DNA from: Multifurca ochricompacta
Taxonomy: Eukaryota > Basidiomycota > Agaricomycetes > Russulales > Russulaceae
DNA length: 64,000 bases
Direction: 5' to 3'
Assembly: GCA_022496185.1 (NCBI GenBank)
Contig: WTXG01000068.1
Location: forward strand, 1 to 64,000
This document shows positions 45,405 through 57,396 of the stretch, piece by piece; the stretch's first letter is position 1; the number at the start of each line of letters is the position of its first letter. A program made the translations under genes and the position numbers. Under the pieces are notes generated by a model. It searched no databases and was not told the DNA's origin. It was given only the letters and a program-made list of their open reading frames with translations.

Positions 45405-46355
45405 ACATCTGCCATGCTTGTCACCAAACAAGGTATATTTGAGGATTTAATGGATGTTCCAGAAGAGGAGAGGCTGCATAGTGATGGGTGGGTTCAGAAA
45501 TTCTGTCAAGCATAAGCCTCTTTGCACAACAATTGTGGTTTAATGGTGACAATTTCTTGTAGTTATAACTTGAAAGAATACAGGAGGCATGGAGAGGCAG
45601 CTTCAGCAGACCAGGATGCAGCAGAAGATGAGAGGAAACAGGTGTCAAAAATCCTAGCCCCTTATGCAAAGAGAGACAGGTGGAATGTTGATGAGAGTGG
45701 TCTATTTGGATTTGCACCACCAGATCAAGGTCTTGCTTCAAAGCAGATGAAAGGGAAGAAATCAAACAAATTTCAAATTACTGTAACATTTGCATGCAAT
45801 GCTGATGGCAGTGAAAAGTTACCAATTTTCTACATTGGGAAGTCCAAACAACCACAATGCTTCAAGAAAACCTCACCTCAGCAGGCTGGTTTTTATTATC
45901 GCAATAACAAGACAGCATGGATGACTTCCCAGTATTTTGAAGAGTAAGTCCTTCAATTACCCTATATGTACCCATTTTGAGACTGATAACCTGCTTGCAG
46001 ATGGATCAAACAAATTGACATCCACTTTCACCACCAAAACAGACACATCTGCTTGCTACTGGACAACTTCCCAGGCCACAATATTGATTATGAGCCAACC
46101 AACATCCATCTTGAGCCATTCCTTGCCAACCTCACCTCACATGTGCAGCCTCTAGATGCAGGCATCATTCAATGTGTTAAGGCTCATTACTGGAAGGCTT
46201 TTTGCATGCAAGCCATTGAACTGGATGAAGCAGGGGAGGATGATATTTATAAAGTCAATTTACTGGAGGTGATGCTCATGGTTCAGATGGCTTGGGATGC
46301 AGTGAGTGCCAAAAGCATTGCAAACTGCTGGAATCATTGTGGGATACAAAAGTGA
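45405..46355 (+). pseudogene. pogo/Tigger-type DDE transposase, 5'-truncated
   Basis: DDE_1-type endonuclease. A first exon piece (GIFEDLMDVPEEERLHSDGWVQKFCQA, ~45430-45513) joins YNLKEYRRHGEAA after a short intron whose donor reads ATAAGC instead of GTAAGC. WNVDESGLFGF carries the first catalytic Asp, and ITVTFACNADGSEKLPIFYIGK follows. A 57-bp GT-AG intron (45944-46000) leads to WIKQIDIHF, then LLLDNFPGHN with the second Asp and HVQPLDAGIIQCVKAHYW with the third. Stops at 46355. The N-terminal DNA-binding domain is missing because LTR-A abuts at 45405; no terminal repeats were found. 46356-46458 is short 3' sequence. Confidence 0.85.
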
Positions 46356-46603
46356 GTCTTCTGTCTAATCCACAAAGACCTCCTAATGAGATTTGGGCAG
46401 GTATATCCACCAAAACAGCTCTACAAATACCTCCATAAACCCCCCTACCATCTCTCCTGTTGACACATGACATGTCTAGAGATGCTTCAGGCATCTAAGA
46501 TTTACTTCAGCTGTAGATAAGATTAGATTAGGTTCCGGAGTTTCGGACTTTTACGATATCTTTATTACATTTCTTTCTCTCCTTACTCAGCTGATTAGTG
46601 ATG

Positions 46604-47115
46604 TGTCAAACAATCATGCTGCTGGTTATACTGACTGAGGTTAGTAGCGGGTTAGGCTAGAAAAGACAAGTAACTTCAGATGTTAGAAGAACTCTATATT
46701 ACTACACTACTGACCTAGAAAAGACAAGTACTATAAGAAGCGTTAGTCTAAAGGAAGTAGAGAGTAAACTAGAAGGAACTTACACTTCAGATGTTAGAAG
46801 AACTCTGAAGTGTAAAGGACGAAACAGACACCCTTATATACCCATGAGGGCCAGGGGAAATGGTCTGTGCGCACTGGGAATAAGTCCACAAGTGCCAGAC
46901 AATAAACTAAGAGGGATAAAGGCTATTGGCCAAGGAGATATCACATGCTTACTGCGCATTACTAAGGGCATCACTAATCAGCTGAGTAAGGTGAGAAAGA
47001 AACATAATAAAGATATCATAAAAAGTCCAAAACTCCGGAACCTAATCTAATCTAATCTACAGCTGAAGCGATCCTCAGATGCCTGAAGCATCTCCAGACA
47101 CGTCCTGTGTCAACA
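46604..47115 (-). repeat. 3' LTR-B of Co3
   Basis: 512 bp, TGTCAAACAATC...GTGTCAACA. Both module copies carry a stem variant (CATCTGAAGT in place of CCTCTGAAGT). Confidence 0.95.
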
Positions 47116-47366
47116 TCCCTCCATGGTGAAGGCATCAATCATTAAGTGGAATGAGTTGAATGAGCACACTGCTGTTCACAATTGAATGAACATATCACCA
47201 GCCAGAGATCCAACTTCTCTAACTCTTTGTGAGCTTTGCATACGAGTTGTAGATTCACTTATGCAAGTCTACACACCTCTTGTGTCACTCTCGAGGTCGA
47301 GAACGTGCTCATGTGGCATGGTGGGAAAGTGAAACTGGTGAACAAAGTCTCCAGATTCCAGCTCTT

Positions 47367-50300
47367 TCATTCCAGCACTAATCCAAATCCAGTTACCATA
47401 AGATCAAAAGATGATCTGGGCAGAGACTTTGTAAGGCCATCTGCCAGCATCTCTCCAGTGGGAGTTCACACCAAGTCAATCTGGTGTGATTCTACATACT
47501 CCCTAATGGCATGGTACTTTATTGGTATGTGCTTTGATCGCCTTCCTGTGACAGGGTTTAATGCAAGATCTACTGCACCCTTGTTGTCACAATGCAGTTG
47601 TATGGGTGAACTAACTTCATATCCCAACTCCTGCATGAATGTCCTATACCACGCTGCCTGATTTGAAGCCTCAGCAAGGCTCATATACTCGGCTTCAGTG
47701 GTGGACTGTGCTACTGTCTTCTGCTTCCTGGAACACCAGCTAATGGCTCCATTAGCAAGGAAAAAGACATAGCCTGAGGTGGAGTGATGGTCCTCTTGAT
47801 CTCCCCATGAGGAATCCGCAAAGCCATGAAGGCCAACTTCACCATTCCCTCCAGAATAGCACAACTTGTAGTCTTTTGTAGCATTTAGATAGGCTAAGAC
47901 ATACTTTGCTAGTTGCATGTGCTGCTGTGAGGGGTTGGAAGCAAATTGGCTAAGGCGTGCAACAGCGAAACTAATATCAGGTCTGCTTCCAATCTGCACC
48001 CAAAGCAGAGACCCCATTAGCTGCTGATACCTCTTAATATCAGAGGTAGATGCTTGGTCTTCAAACTTGACCAAATGAACATCCACGCCAGAGGGTAGAG
48101 GAGTATATACTGGGTTGGAATCCCCCATTCCAAACCTCTCAACTATAGAGGATACATAGGCTGTCTGGTCAATATCCAGTGTCTTGTTAGGACGATCCCT
48201 GGTGATGTTAACTCCAAGGTAGGACTGGATTTTGCCAAGATCAGTCATCTCATATTGGCTAGATAGAGAGTCCTTCAGCCATTGAATCTTCTTAGTGGAG
48301 GACCCAAGTATAGTGATGTCATCAACATATAAAATGACGAAAAGTGAACCATCCCCCTCTTGGTGATGATACACATATACTCCTGCATCAGAGTATGTCC
48401 GAGTGAAGCTCAGTTCATTGAGAACTGCATGGAATTGTAAGTTCCATGCCCAGGAAGCTTGTTTGAGGCCATACAGAGCCTTCTGTAGCCTACAAACTTT
48501 GGACTCTTGTCCAGCAACGACGAAACCGACAGGTTGCTCCATATATATCTCCTCATCCAGATCGCCATGTAGGAATGCCGATTTGACATCCATCTGGTGG
48601 ATTTCCCAATCCTCAAGCGCGGCCAACGCTAACAACAGTCTAAGAGACTCAAATCTGGCAACTGGGGAGAAGGTTTCATTGAAGTCCACCCCCTCTATTT
48701 GGGTGAACCCTTTTGCTACAAGCCTAGCATGAAAGCGTCCATCTGCTTTCAATTTAAAGACCCACTTGGACTTTACAGCCTTTCTACCTTCAGGAAGGTC
48801 TTCAAGGCACCACACTTTAAGTTTTTCTAAGGCATCAATTTCATATTGACATGCCTCAAGCCAATCACTGGCATTATCAGACTCCATTGCTTCTTTAAAA
48901 GTGAGAGGATCCCTGTAAGGCGATCCTGCAGCATTGAGTAGATCCATCTGACCAAGTCTGGAAGAACCCTGCACAAACTCTGCATTATCCTCATTGTAGA
49001 AGCGAGGATTCAGATGACGATTGCAATTGGGACATGCAGTATCCAAGTCTAAATCTTCTTGGATTGCCCTATCTCGTCGTTCAGAGCGTGGACTTGTCCT
49101 CTGAAAATTAGGTTGAGGAATTCTGTCTGCAATTCTTTGTGATTTTCTGATTGCTTTGGTTCTTTTGGGAGGGGAGGATGGTTCCATGATTTGAGATGGA
49201 GGAGTCTGATATATAGTCTGAGGGTGTGTGGTGTCTACATCACGTGTGGGTGTGGTAGGCTGAGGTGGTAATTGAGGAGGTACGATGTCCTCCTGTTCCT
49301 CTTCTAGGTCTTCCTCATCTTGAGGAGCCTCAGGAACATGTGTAGCAGTTGCTGGTGGTGGCTGGACTTGGCCACCAGGTAAAGTAAATGAGCCACCTTG
49401 ACTAGGTTGCTCTATGGATTTATCTGCTCTGTTGTCCTTTACAGAGCGGGATGGGAAGGATCTCTCATCAAATGTAACATCTCATGAAGAGATGAGAGAC
49501 CGGGTATGACTATCCCAAAGTGTGTAACCCTTAGAGGTGGGTTCATACCCAACAAAGACGGCTTCCCTTGCTTTGGGATCTAATTTGTGCCGCTTGCCCT
49601 CTGGAACATGATAATAGGCTTTGCAACCAAAGACCTTAAAGTATGAGACATCTGGTTTGTTCCCAACCAGAAGCTCAAGCGGAGTTTTCCACTTATTAGA
49701 ACGGATGGGAGTTCTGTTGTATATATGACATGCTGTTTCAACAGCACACTCCCAAAAACCAAGAGATAGGCCAGCATCGTGCAGCATGCTAGTGCCTTTT
49801 TCCATTATGGTTCTATTAAATCTCTCAGCCCTTCCGTTCTGCTGTGGACTATACAGCATCGTGAGTTTATGCTCTATGCCAAAATCTTCAAGCGTTGCCT
49901 TCAGCGCCTTGTTCACATACTTGCCACCACAATCTGTATGAAGACACTTGATTTTATGATTGAATTTGTTTTCAAGTAGTGTCTTCAGTTTATTGAAAAC
50001 TGGTGTGAACAGATCTTTAGATTTCATTGGACGATTAAAGCGTATCTGCTAAAGTCATCCAAGAAAGTGGCAAAGTATAGATTCCCTTGTATTGAACTGC
50101 ACTGCAAGGGACCTACAAGATCACTATGAAGGATCTCAAGGGGGGCTGATGCGCGCTTTGAAGATGGGGGAAATGGAAGACAATGGGACTTGCCCATTTC
50201 ACAGCCATAACACGGCTTGTCTTCCACTTGGCTGTTATTTATCTTGAGGCCTTTAACTGCCTCAGGAGCATATCTCTTCAGGGCTTCTTTAGACATGTGG

Positions 50301-51686
50301 CCCATTCTCTGATGCCAGATTTCAAGTGAGGCAGATGCAGATGTATGGATACTACTTAGGACGTGTTTGCCTAGTACCCAATACAATTTGCCAAACTTCC
50401 ATGCTTCCACTATTATGTTGTCGCCATATTTTATTGTTGCCTTCTTATTATCTAAGAACACAGTTGCCCCTTTTTCTACTAGGGCACTGGCGGAGAGTAT
50501 TTTATGTCCTCCAGGCATGTGGAGCACATTGCTCAATTCCAAGTCGTAACCTTGATCAGTCCTGATGATCACGGTGCCAACTCCACTTGTTTTGACTATG
50601 GAGTTGTCACCTAGTGATACTTCATGGGTACTGTCAACTTTATATGTATCGAAGTCTTCAAGGTTGGGACTGAAATGAGACGTTGCTCCACTATCAAGCA
50701 TCCAATAATCTGAGTTGATATCCAGATTATAGGTGTGCACATAAAGGCGAATGCGAGGTGCTTCTTGCACCTCCTCTATTTTGCCACTACCATTAACTAC
50801 GGTGGCTATAGTATGTACATTTTGGGCCTCAGCCCTCTTCTTGTTCCCTGCCTTGCCCTTTTTGGCATTCTCCAGGTCCTTCTTCTTCTTTGCGCAAGCA
50901 TTGGACTTGTGTCCAGGCTTTTGGCAATAGAAGCAGACCACCCCTTGTGAACCAGGGGCAGCAGCAGGAAGTGGTGATAAATTTGTATTTTTAGGTTTTG
51001 ATTTGACAGGTGCAGCCTTAGACAGGACTGCACTACCACTTCCTGAGGGACCTGCCAGGCAACTTTCCTCATTTAGGAACCTCTGCACAAGGTCCTGAGG
51101 GGACAGTCGCTCTGGGTCGCCAGAGGCCAGTATGGAGCTGGCAATGGCACTGTAGGAGTCTGGGAGAGCTTTCAACAAAATGAAGCTCATCTGGAGGTCA
51201 TTGACCTCCATCCCATTCTCCCTAAGGGTACTCCTGGCATCCAGGACCTTTTGTAATTGGGTCCTGAATGGCTGTCCTTCATCAAGACGGAAGGACACCA
51301 GGGCAAGCCACAAATTATATGTGGCCATGCTACCTACAGAGTCATATAGCCGTTCCAACTTATTATACTTCTCACTAAGAGAAGGATAATTGGCATCAGA
51401 GGCTACCTGGGAGTAGACCTCTTGGGTGACATTAAGAAAGAGGAGCCCAATTAGCATTTCCTCTTCTCCCATCCATTCCCTAAGGATGGGATCAATGACT
51501 TCTTTTGCATTTTTTCCTTCTCCTCTTATCTTCAGGGAGGAGGGGCATGTCAGGGTAAGGCGTAATTATGTGCCTCCTGAGCCCATTCATCCTCAGCAGG
51601 GCATTAAAATTGGCAGACCAAACCTGCCAGTTGGACCCGTCGAGGCGCTCCATCTTGGAGGAGGGAGGGAAGACAATTGACGGCAT
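47367..51686 (-). pseudogene. gag-pol: Co3 gag-pol, nearly intact
   Basis: Start MPSIVFPPSSKMERLDGSNW at 51686; an early frameshift near 51500. Gag_pre/UBN2-like region (51472 on), then the knuckle CFYCQKPGHKSNAC (~50930), protease YWMLDSGATSHFSP (~50700) and integrase zinc region (MGHMSKEALKRY, CYGCEMGK). A one-base shift lies near 50027, then the integrase core (HTDCGGKYVNKAL, NGRAERFNRT). A TGA at about 49484 replaces the CGA (Arg) seen in Co1. RT (DVKSAFLHG, YVDD) and RNase H (ADSSWGDQED, STTEAEYMSLAEA) follow. A second TGA at about 47465 (LV*TPTGEMLADG) precedes the normal end GLVLE at 47367. Both TGAs fit C-to-T change. Confidence 0.93.
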
Positions 51687-52598
51687 TTTGAGATGTTAAA
51701 AAGTTGTTCCTGGTTCCAAGGAGCAGTTAGAACCAGTGCCCAGGTCTTGCTTAAGAGTGCCACCCCATACTGTGGCGCTATGCTTCAGAACCTAGAAGGT
51801 CCTGCCTTTGTTGTGTGACTTTCTAGGTATAGTAAAGCTGTCTAGCGCAATCCTGTAACTAGACATAAGCTCTGGTAGACTAGCCAGAGTGTCTAGTGTA
51901 AACAAGACTGGGAGTCATGTCATGGAGGAGCCAACCACAAGTTCCACTAGAGACAAAGGGTATAGAGCCCTTCCTCTATGCTGGTGGTGGAGTCCATGAT
52001 TAAGTCCTAGATGATTGGGCCATGACTAAGTAGATGTCTAGTCTGTCTCTGGTAGGGCATGGTTACCCTACAAGGCAACGGATACTTATGCCCAGAGATG
52101 AAGACTATATCTACTATGTATAGACTATAGTAGTGCAGCCTACTTGTATCGAGCCCAAGTGTCATGGGAGTGACTACCCATGCCTTGTTCTAGACCCTAA
52201 ACTCCACATGCGGGTCGCTAAACCCAGCTTACAGATAGAGCCAAGCATTGACTGGACTTAAAGCCACAAGCTTCTGGCTATAGGCCTACTAAGACTATCT
52301 ATGGGACGAAAACCCAGCTACAACTATGAAATTACTAATACCTAGTGCGCACTCAAGGAGCTCAAGGTGTTTCACCCGCTTAGGGTCCCTCATCACCTTT
52401 TGCAAGAACCCCGAAGGGCTAGCCAAACAGTTCAGGATGAGCAGTAAACTGCGTCATCCTGTGGGGTGTTAAGGTGCACTGACAGTAAATAAAGAAGCTC
52501 ACTGGAAGAAGCTGGTGGGAAAGACTTTGAAGCTTTTGTGAGCTTGTGTGCAAAAGCGAGTTGGGCTGTAATGAACAAAGGGAAGTACAGATCAGTAT
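51687..52598 (-). other. Co3 leader (912 bp), no ORF
   Basis: Sequence between the primer site and gag, nearly the same as the Co4 leader (53520-54439). Contains conserved short blocks (GGGTTCTTGCAAAAGGTGATGAGG) but no long frame. Presumably holds packaging and translation signals. Confidence 0.6.
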
Positions 52599-52618
52599 GA
52601 GCGGCAGGGCCCATAACC
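52599..52618 (-). promoter_or_regulatory. Co3 primer binding site, initiator-Met half-tRNA type
   Basis: Directly inside the 5' LTR the minus strand reads GGTTATGGGCCCTGC. This complements the anticodon-loop side of initiator tRNA-Met (GCAGGGCYCAUAACC), as in Drosophila copia, not a tRNA 3' CCA end. Confidence 0.75.
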
Positions 52619-53128
52619 TGTCAAACAATCATGCTGCTGGTTATACTGACTGGGTTAGTAGCGGTTAGGCTAGAAAAGACAAGTAACTTCAGATGTTAGA
52701 AGAACTCTATATTACTACACTACTGACCTAGAAAAGACAAGTACTATAAGAAGCGTTAGTCTAAAGGAAGTAGAGAGTAAACTAGAAGGAACTTACACTT
52801 CAGATGTTAGAAGAACTCTGAAGTGTAAAGGACGAAACAGACACCCTTATATACCCATGAGGGCCAGGGGAAATGGTCTGTGTGCACTGGGAATAAGTCC
52901 ACAAGTGCCGGACAATAAACTAAGAGGGATAAAGGCTATTGGCCAAGGAGATATCACATGCTTACTGCGCATTACTAAGGGCATCACTAATCAGCTGAGT
53001 AAGGTGAGAAAGAAACATAATAAAGATATCATAAAAAGTCCAAAACTCCGGAACCTAATCTAATCTAATCTACAGCTGAAGCAATCCTCAGATGCCTGAA
53101 GCATCTCCAGACACGTCCTGTGTCAACA
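52619..53128 (-). repeat. 5' LTR-B of Co3
   Basis: 510 bp, partner of 46604-47115 with the same hairpin-module variants. Confidence 0.95.
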
Positions 53129-53499
53129 TGATGTACTTAGTAATGCGCAGTTAGCACGTGATATCTCTTTGGCCAATAGCCTTTATCCCTCTTTGTTCAT
53201 TGTCCAGCACTTGTGGACTTATTCCCAGTGCGCACAGACCATTTCCCCTGGCCCCCATGGGTATATAAGGGTGTCTGTTTTGTCTCTTTCACTTCAGAGT
53301 TCTTCTACCTCTGAAGTGTAAGTTCCTCTTTTACTATACTGTTCTCTTACCTTTAACTAACCGTCTTATGTAGACTACCTGTTTTCTAGGTCAGTAGTAT
53401 AGTTAATACAGAGTTCTTCTACCTCTGAAGTACTACCTGTTTTCTAGCCTAACCACTACTAACCACAGTCAGTATAACCAGCAGCATGATTGTTTGACA

Positions 53500-53519
53500 G
53501 GTTATGGGCCCTGCCGCTC
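53500..53519 (+). promoter_or_regulatory. Co4 primer binding site
   Basis: GGTTATGGGCCCTGCCGCTC right after the LTR end GTTTGACA. Identical to that of Co3 and complementary to the 5' half of initiator tRNA-Met. Confidence 0.75.
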
Positions 53520-54439
53520 ATACTGATCTGTGATTCCCTTTGTTCATCTACAGCCCAACTTGCTTTGCACTCCAAGCTCACAAAAGCTTCAAAAGTCCTT
53601 TCCCACCAGCTTCTTCCAGTGAGCTTTCTTATTTACTGTCTGTGCACCTTAACACCCCACAGGATGACGCAGTTTACTGCTCATCCTGAACTGTTTGGCT
53701 AGCCCTTCGGGGTTCTTGCAAAAGGTGATGAGGGACCCTAAGTGGGTGAAACACCTTGAGCTCCTTGAGTGCACACTAGGTACTAGTAATTTCATAGTTG
53801 TAGCTGGGTTTTTGTCCCATAGATAGTATTAGTAGGCCTATAGCCAGAAGCTTGTGGCTTTAAGTCCAGTCAATGCTTGGCTCTATCTGTAAGCTGGGTT
53901 TAGTGACCCGCATGTGGAGTTTAGGGTCTAGAACAAGGCATGGGTAGTCACTCCCATGACGCTTGGGCTCAATACAAGTAGGCTGCACTACTATAGTCTT
54001 TACATAGTAGCTAGAAGGTTTTGTCTCTGGGCAGAAGTATTTGCTGCCATGTTGTGGGGGTTCGCCCCACCAGAGGAAACCTAATAGTCTACTTAGTCAT
54101 GGCCCCAATCATCTAGGGCTTAATCATGGACTCCACCACCAGCACTAGAGGAAGGGCTATACACCCTTTGTCTCTAGTGGAACTTGCGGTTGGCTCCTCC
54201 ATGACATGACTCCTAATCCTAATTACACTAGACACTCTGGCTAGTCTACCAGAGCTTATGTCTAGTTGTAGGATTGCGCTAGACAGCTTTACTATACCTA
54301 GAAAGTCGCACAACAGAGGCAGGACCTTCTTAGGTTCTGAAGCATAGCACCACAGTGTGGGGTGGCACTCTTAAGCAAGACCTGGGCACTGGTTCTAACT
54401 GCTCCTTGGAACCAGGAACAACTTTTTAACATCTCAAAA
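53520..54439 (+). other. Co4 leader (920 bp), no ORF
   Basis: Plus-strand equivalent of 51687-52598; no gene seen. Confidence 0.6.
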
Positions 54440-54888
54440 ATGCCATCCTCAATTGTCTTCCCCCCTTCCTCCAAGATGGAACATCTTGATGGCACCAACT
54501 GGCAAGTTTGGTCTGCCAACTTTAATGCCCTCTTGAGGATGAATGGGCTCAGGAGGCACATTCTCATGCCTTACCCTGATATGCCCCTCCTTCCAGAGGA
54601 CAAGGAGGAAAAGGAGAAAATGCAGAAGGAAGTTATTGACCCCATCCTTAGGGAATGGATGGCAGAAGAGGAAATGCTCATTGGGCTCCTCTTTCTTAAT
54701 GTAACCCAAGAGGTCTACTCCCAAGTAGCCTCTGATGCCAATTATTGTGACAGTTTAAATTTCCTCTTATTTTTGTCTGACTAGTGAATGACTATATGAC
54801 TTATATCAGCTAATCTATCTAACTAGATTAACTGACTGTACACTATAGAGGGCGTAACCCCTCTGTTGCTTACTTATACATTGATCTA

Positions 54889-56481
54889 CAGTGGGTCAAA
54901 AAACCGTCCCGATGTTTGCACCATTTCTAGTATTCACTCTATAGCACCTCAGCATTTAGGAATCTGGTTATGGTGTGGCTGTATGTCTGAAAGCCCTGCT
55001 TCCTGGCTACCATGCCCAATTTGGATCAAAGAGATTGACCATGATATAAGCATTTTATGATCAAATCAAATCAATCAATCATCGGGACAGTTTTTTGACC
55101 CACATTTTAAATCCACTATCTGCCCAATTACTCCTTTTTTCACCCCTTTTTGCCTTGGTAACTCCTTGAATCCTTTTAGTCATCCTTTCTATAACCTTTT
55201 GCCATCATTCTGGTGCATTTTTATTCCACTCCTCCACCACCCTCTCCCACAACTCAGGTATCCCCTTGACTGGTTAAGAACCTTCTTCAGATCCACCCAG
55301 AGGTGTCCAATGGGGCTAATATTTCAAGGGATTGGGCTATCCATACCAGGCTTCAATATTCCTGTCTTAAAACTGCTGGCTTGCCTTCTTGGAATTGTGT
55401 TTTGGGTCATTGTCCCACTGAAACATGGTTTCACCCTCCACCATTTCTTACTTTTCAAACCTTTCCACCACTCCGCCATCCAAAATATCACAGTACTGGC
55501 ATGGATTCATGATCCCCTAAACCCCTGTAAGCATTCCTAGTCCATTCCACCCCATACAAGACCAATACCATAAGTTCTTCCTCCTCCATACTTGACTGTC
55601 AGGGTGGTGGTTCTGTCAGAGGGTGGTTCTCCCTTATTTTTCCCAAGTGTAGCTCCTTCTGTCTGAACCAATTCTGTTCATTATAGTCTCACCTGACCAC
55701 AAGATCATTTTCCAGTCATCCACTGTCCAATTTTCATGGTAACCACTCTCTGACAGAACCACCACCCTGACAGTCAAGCATGGAGGAGGAAGAACTTATG
55801 GTATTGGTCTTGTATGGGGTGGAATGGACTAGGAATGCTTACAGGGGTTTAGGGGATCATGAATCCATGCCAGTACTGTGATATTTTGGATGGCGGAGTG
55901 GTGGAAAGGTTTGAAAAGTAAGAAATGGTGGAGGGTGAAACCATGTTTCAGTGGGACAATGACCCAAAACACAATTCCAAGAAGGCAAGCCAGCAGTTTT
56001 AAGACAGGAATATTGAAGCCTGGTATGGATAGCCCAATCCCTTGAAATATTAGCCCCATTGGACACCTCTGGGTGGATCTGAAGAAGGTTCTTAACCAGT
56101 CAAGGGGATACCTGAGTTGTGGGAGAGGGTGGTGGAGGAGTGGAATAAAAATGCACCAGAATGATGGCAAAAGGTTATAGAAAGGATGACTAAAAGGATT
56201 CAAGGAGTTACCAAGGCAAAAAGGGGTGAAAAAAAGGAGTAATTGGGCAGATAGTGGATTTAAAATGTGGGTCAAAAAACTGTCCCGATGATTGATTGAT
56301 TTGATTTGATCATAAAATGCTTATATCATGGTCAATCTCTTTGATCCAAATTGGGCATGGTAGCCAGGAAGCAGGGCTTTCAGACATACAGCCACACCAT
56401 AACCAGATTCCTAAATGCTGAGGTGCTATAGAGTGAATACTAGAAATGGTGCAAACATCGGGACGGTTTTTTGACCCACTG
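54889..56481. mobile_element. Palindromic Tc1-like element made of two C-terminal transposase halves
   Basis: Termini CAGTGGGTCAAAAAACCG on both sides, flanked by TA (54887-54888 and 56482-56483). Two 741-bp inverted arms (54889-55629 and 55741-56481) enclose a 111-bp spacer. The outward-reading arm strand shows DNDPKHNSKKAS (~55950) and HLWVDLKKVL (~56070) of the DDE domain. The usual Glu of the EHLW block is Gly. The spacer encodes WTVDDWKMILWSGET on the minus strand, with Gly for the first catalytic Asp. Frames are broken, so it is not catalytic. Confidence 0.92.
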
Positions 56482-56740
56482 TAGCCCCTCCTCTACATTT
56501 ACATGACAAAGTATGACATAGTTATGAGATCACTGTGACGCAGCATGATATCATTCCATTGCACATACCTGCTTACTTTACTGGCTAGACCCTTGTCTCT
56601 GATAGTAGCTCAGTTGTATTTAAACCTGCTTAAGTCCTAGAGAACAGACCTTAAGTCTGTTCTCCTGTGCCAATACAGGTGTTTCATTTGACTCACTAAA
56701 CGATTCCCCTTGAACCCTCTTAAGTCACGACTTAGAGGGA

Positions 56741-57148
56741 TGTCGATTTGAGCAGCAGTGAGTTAGATAAGCGCTACCTAGTTTAGTAGCGATAATTCAG
56801 TTTAGTTGGTTAAAACTAATAATATTATGTTTACCTAGTTTAGTAGCGATAACTGTGTGATGTAACGCGTTAACTAAGTAAGGTAAGAGATAAGATAAGT
56901 AATACTCACTTCAGTTTAGTTGGTTAAAACTGAAGTGACAACTACACGAAGGGATGTCCTTAAATACTAAAAGAGAGTGTAATCCTAGTTTGTAGAACAA
57001 TACTATCTAAGTCCATTGTCCTACAGTCACAAGAGAGAATAAAGAGCGTTTGTGGATTGTCCTTTATCAATCAGTCAAAGCATGCCACAAGCGTGCATGG
57101 CGGTAATGCCACTCGGGTTGATCCGGTGGCTTTGGGTCTGTCTCAACA
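56741..57148 (-). repeat. LTR-G, 408 bp
   Basis: TGTCGATTTGAG...TGTCTCAACA inside LTR-D. The TSD is imperfect (AGGGA against AGGAC, probably one G lost). On the minus strand TATTTAA is followed by a hairpin CACTTCAGTTT...AAACTGAAGTG. The hairpin core (22 bp, 56796-56817 and 56910-56931) and a TTATCGCTACTAAACTAG block are each repeated in the same order as in LTR-A. Confidence 0.8.
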
Positions 57149-57396
57149 AGGACTTCAAACCCCAGTGACTTGTGACAGGACTTAGTGTTGCTGTTCGATC
57201 CCGCATCTCGCGCGTGCCCCTCTATTTTTGTGTGGGCTTGACTCGACTCGACTGTGACCTTGACTCTGACCTAGCCACCTTGAACCCGGACAATTCTCTG
57301 GTTTTGACACAGCACGCACCTGGCTGTGACAATTATCCTTCTCTTAGTGAGAAGTATAATAAGTTGGAATGGCTATATGGCTCTGTAGGTAGCATG

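Larger units (their letters stand above)
46604..53128 (-). mobile_element. Ty1/copia element Co3, full length, 6.5 kb
   Basis: LTRs 46604-47115 and 52619-53128, TSD TGATG, primer site 52599-52618, leader and gag-pol. The LTRs differ at only a handful of positions by eye. Coding is broken by one or two frameshifts and two in-frame TGA codons. Confidence 0.96.
46459..53499 (+). repeat. 5' LTR-B of Co4, split by Co3
   Basis: 46459-46603 and 53129-53499 rejoin through the TSD TGATG (46599-46603 and 53129-53133) into a normal ~510-bp LTR, TGTTGACAC...GTTTGACA. TATATAAGGGTGTCTG lies near 53262. Confidence 0.93.
54746..57331 (+). repeat. Solo LTR-D in Co4 gag, itself twice interrupted
   Basis: TGTGACAGTTTAAA...GGCTGTGACA with TSD ATTAT (54741-54745 and 57332-57336). 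Hosts a Tc1 palindrome (54889-56481) and LTR-G (56741-57148). The palindrome GAGAACAGAC...GTCTGTTCTC is kept near 56640. Confidence 0.92.

Noticed and set aside
47236..47661. Plus-strand 141-codon ORF (also at 14259-14684)
   Set aside because: Lies antisense to the end of copia RNase H and recurs only because the copia copies are homologous.
55166..56275. Twin ORFs on opposite strands inside the Tc1 palindrome that look like hydrophobic membrane proteins
   Set aside because: They are antisense to the recognisable DDE transposase region (DNDPKH, HLWVDLKK) and identical only because the arms are inverted copies.
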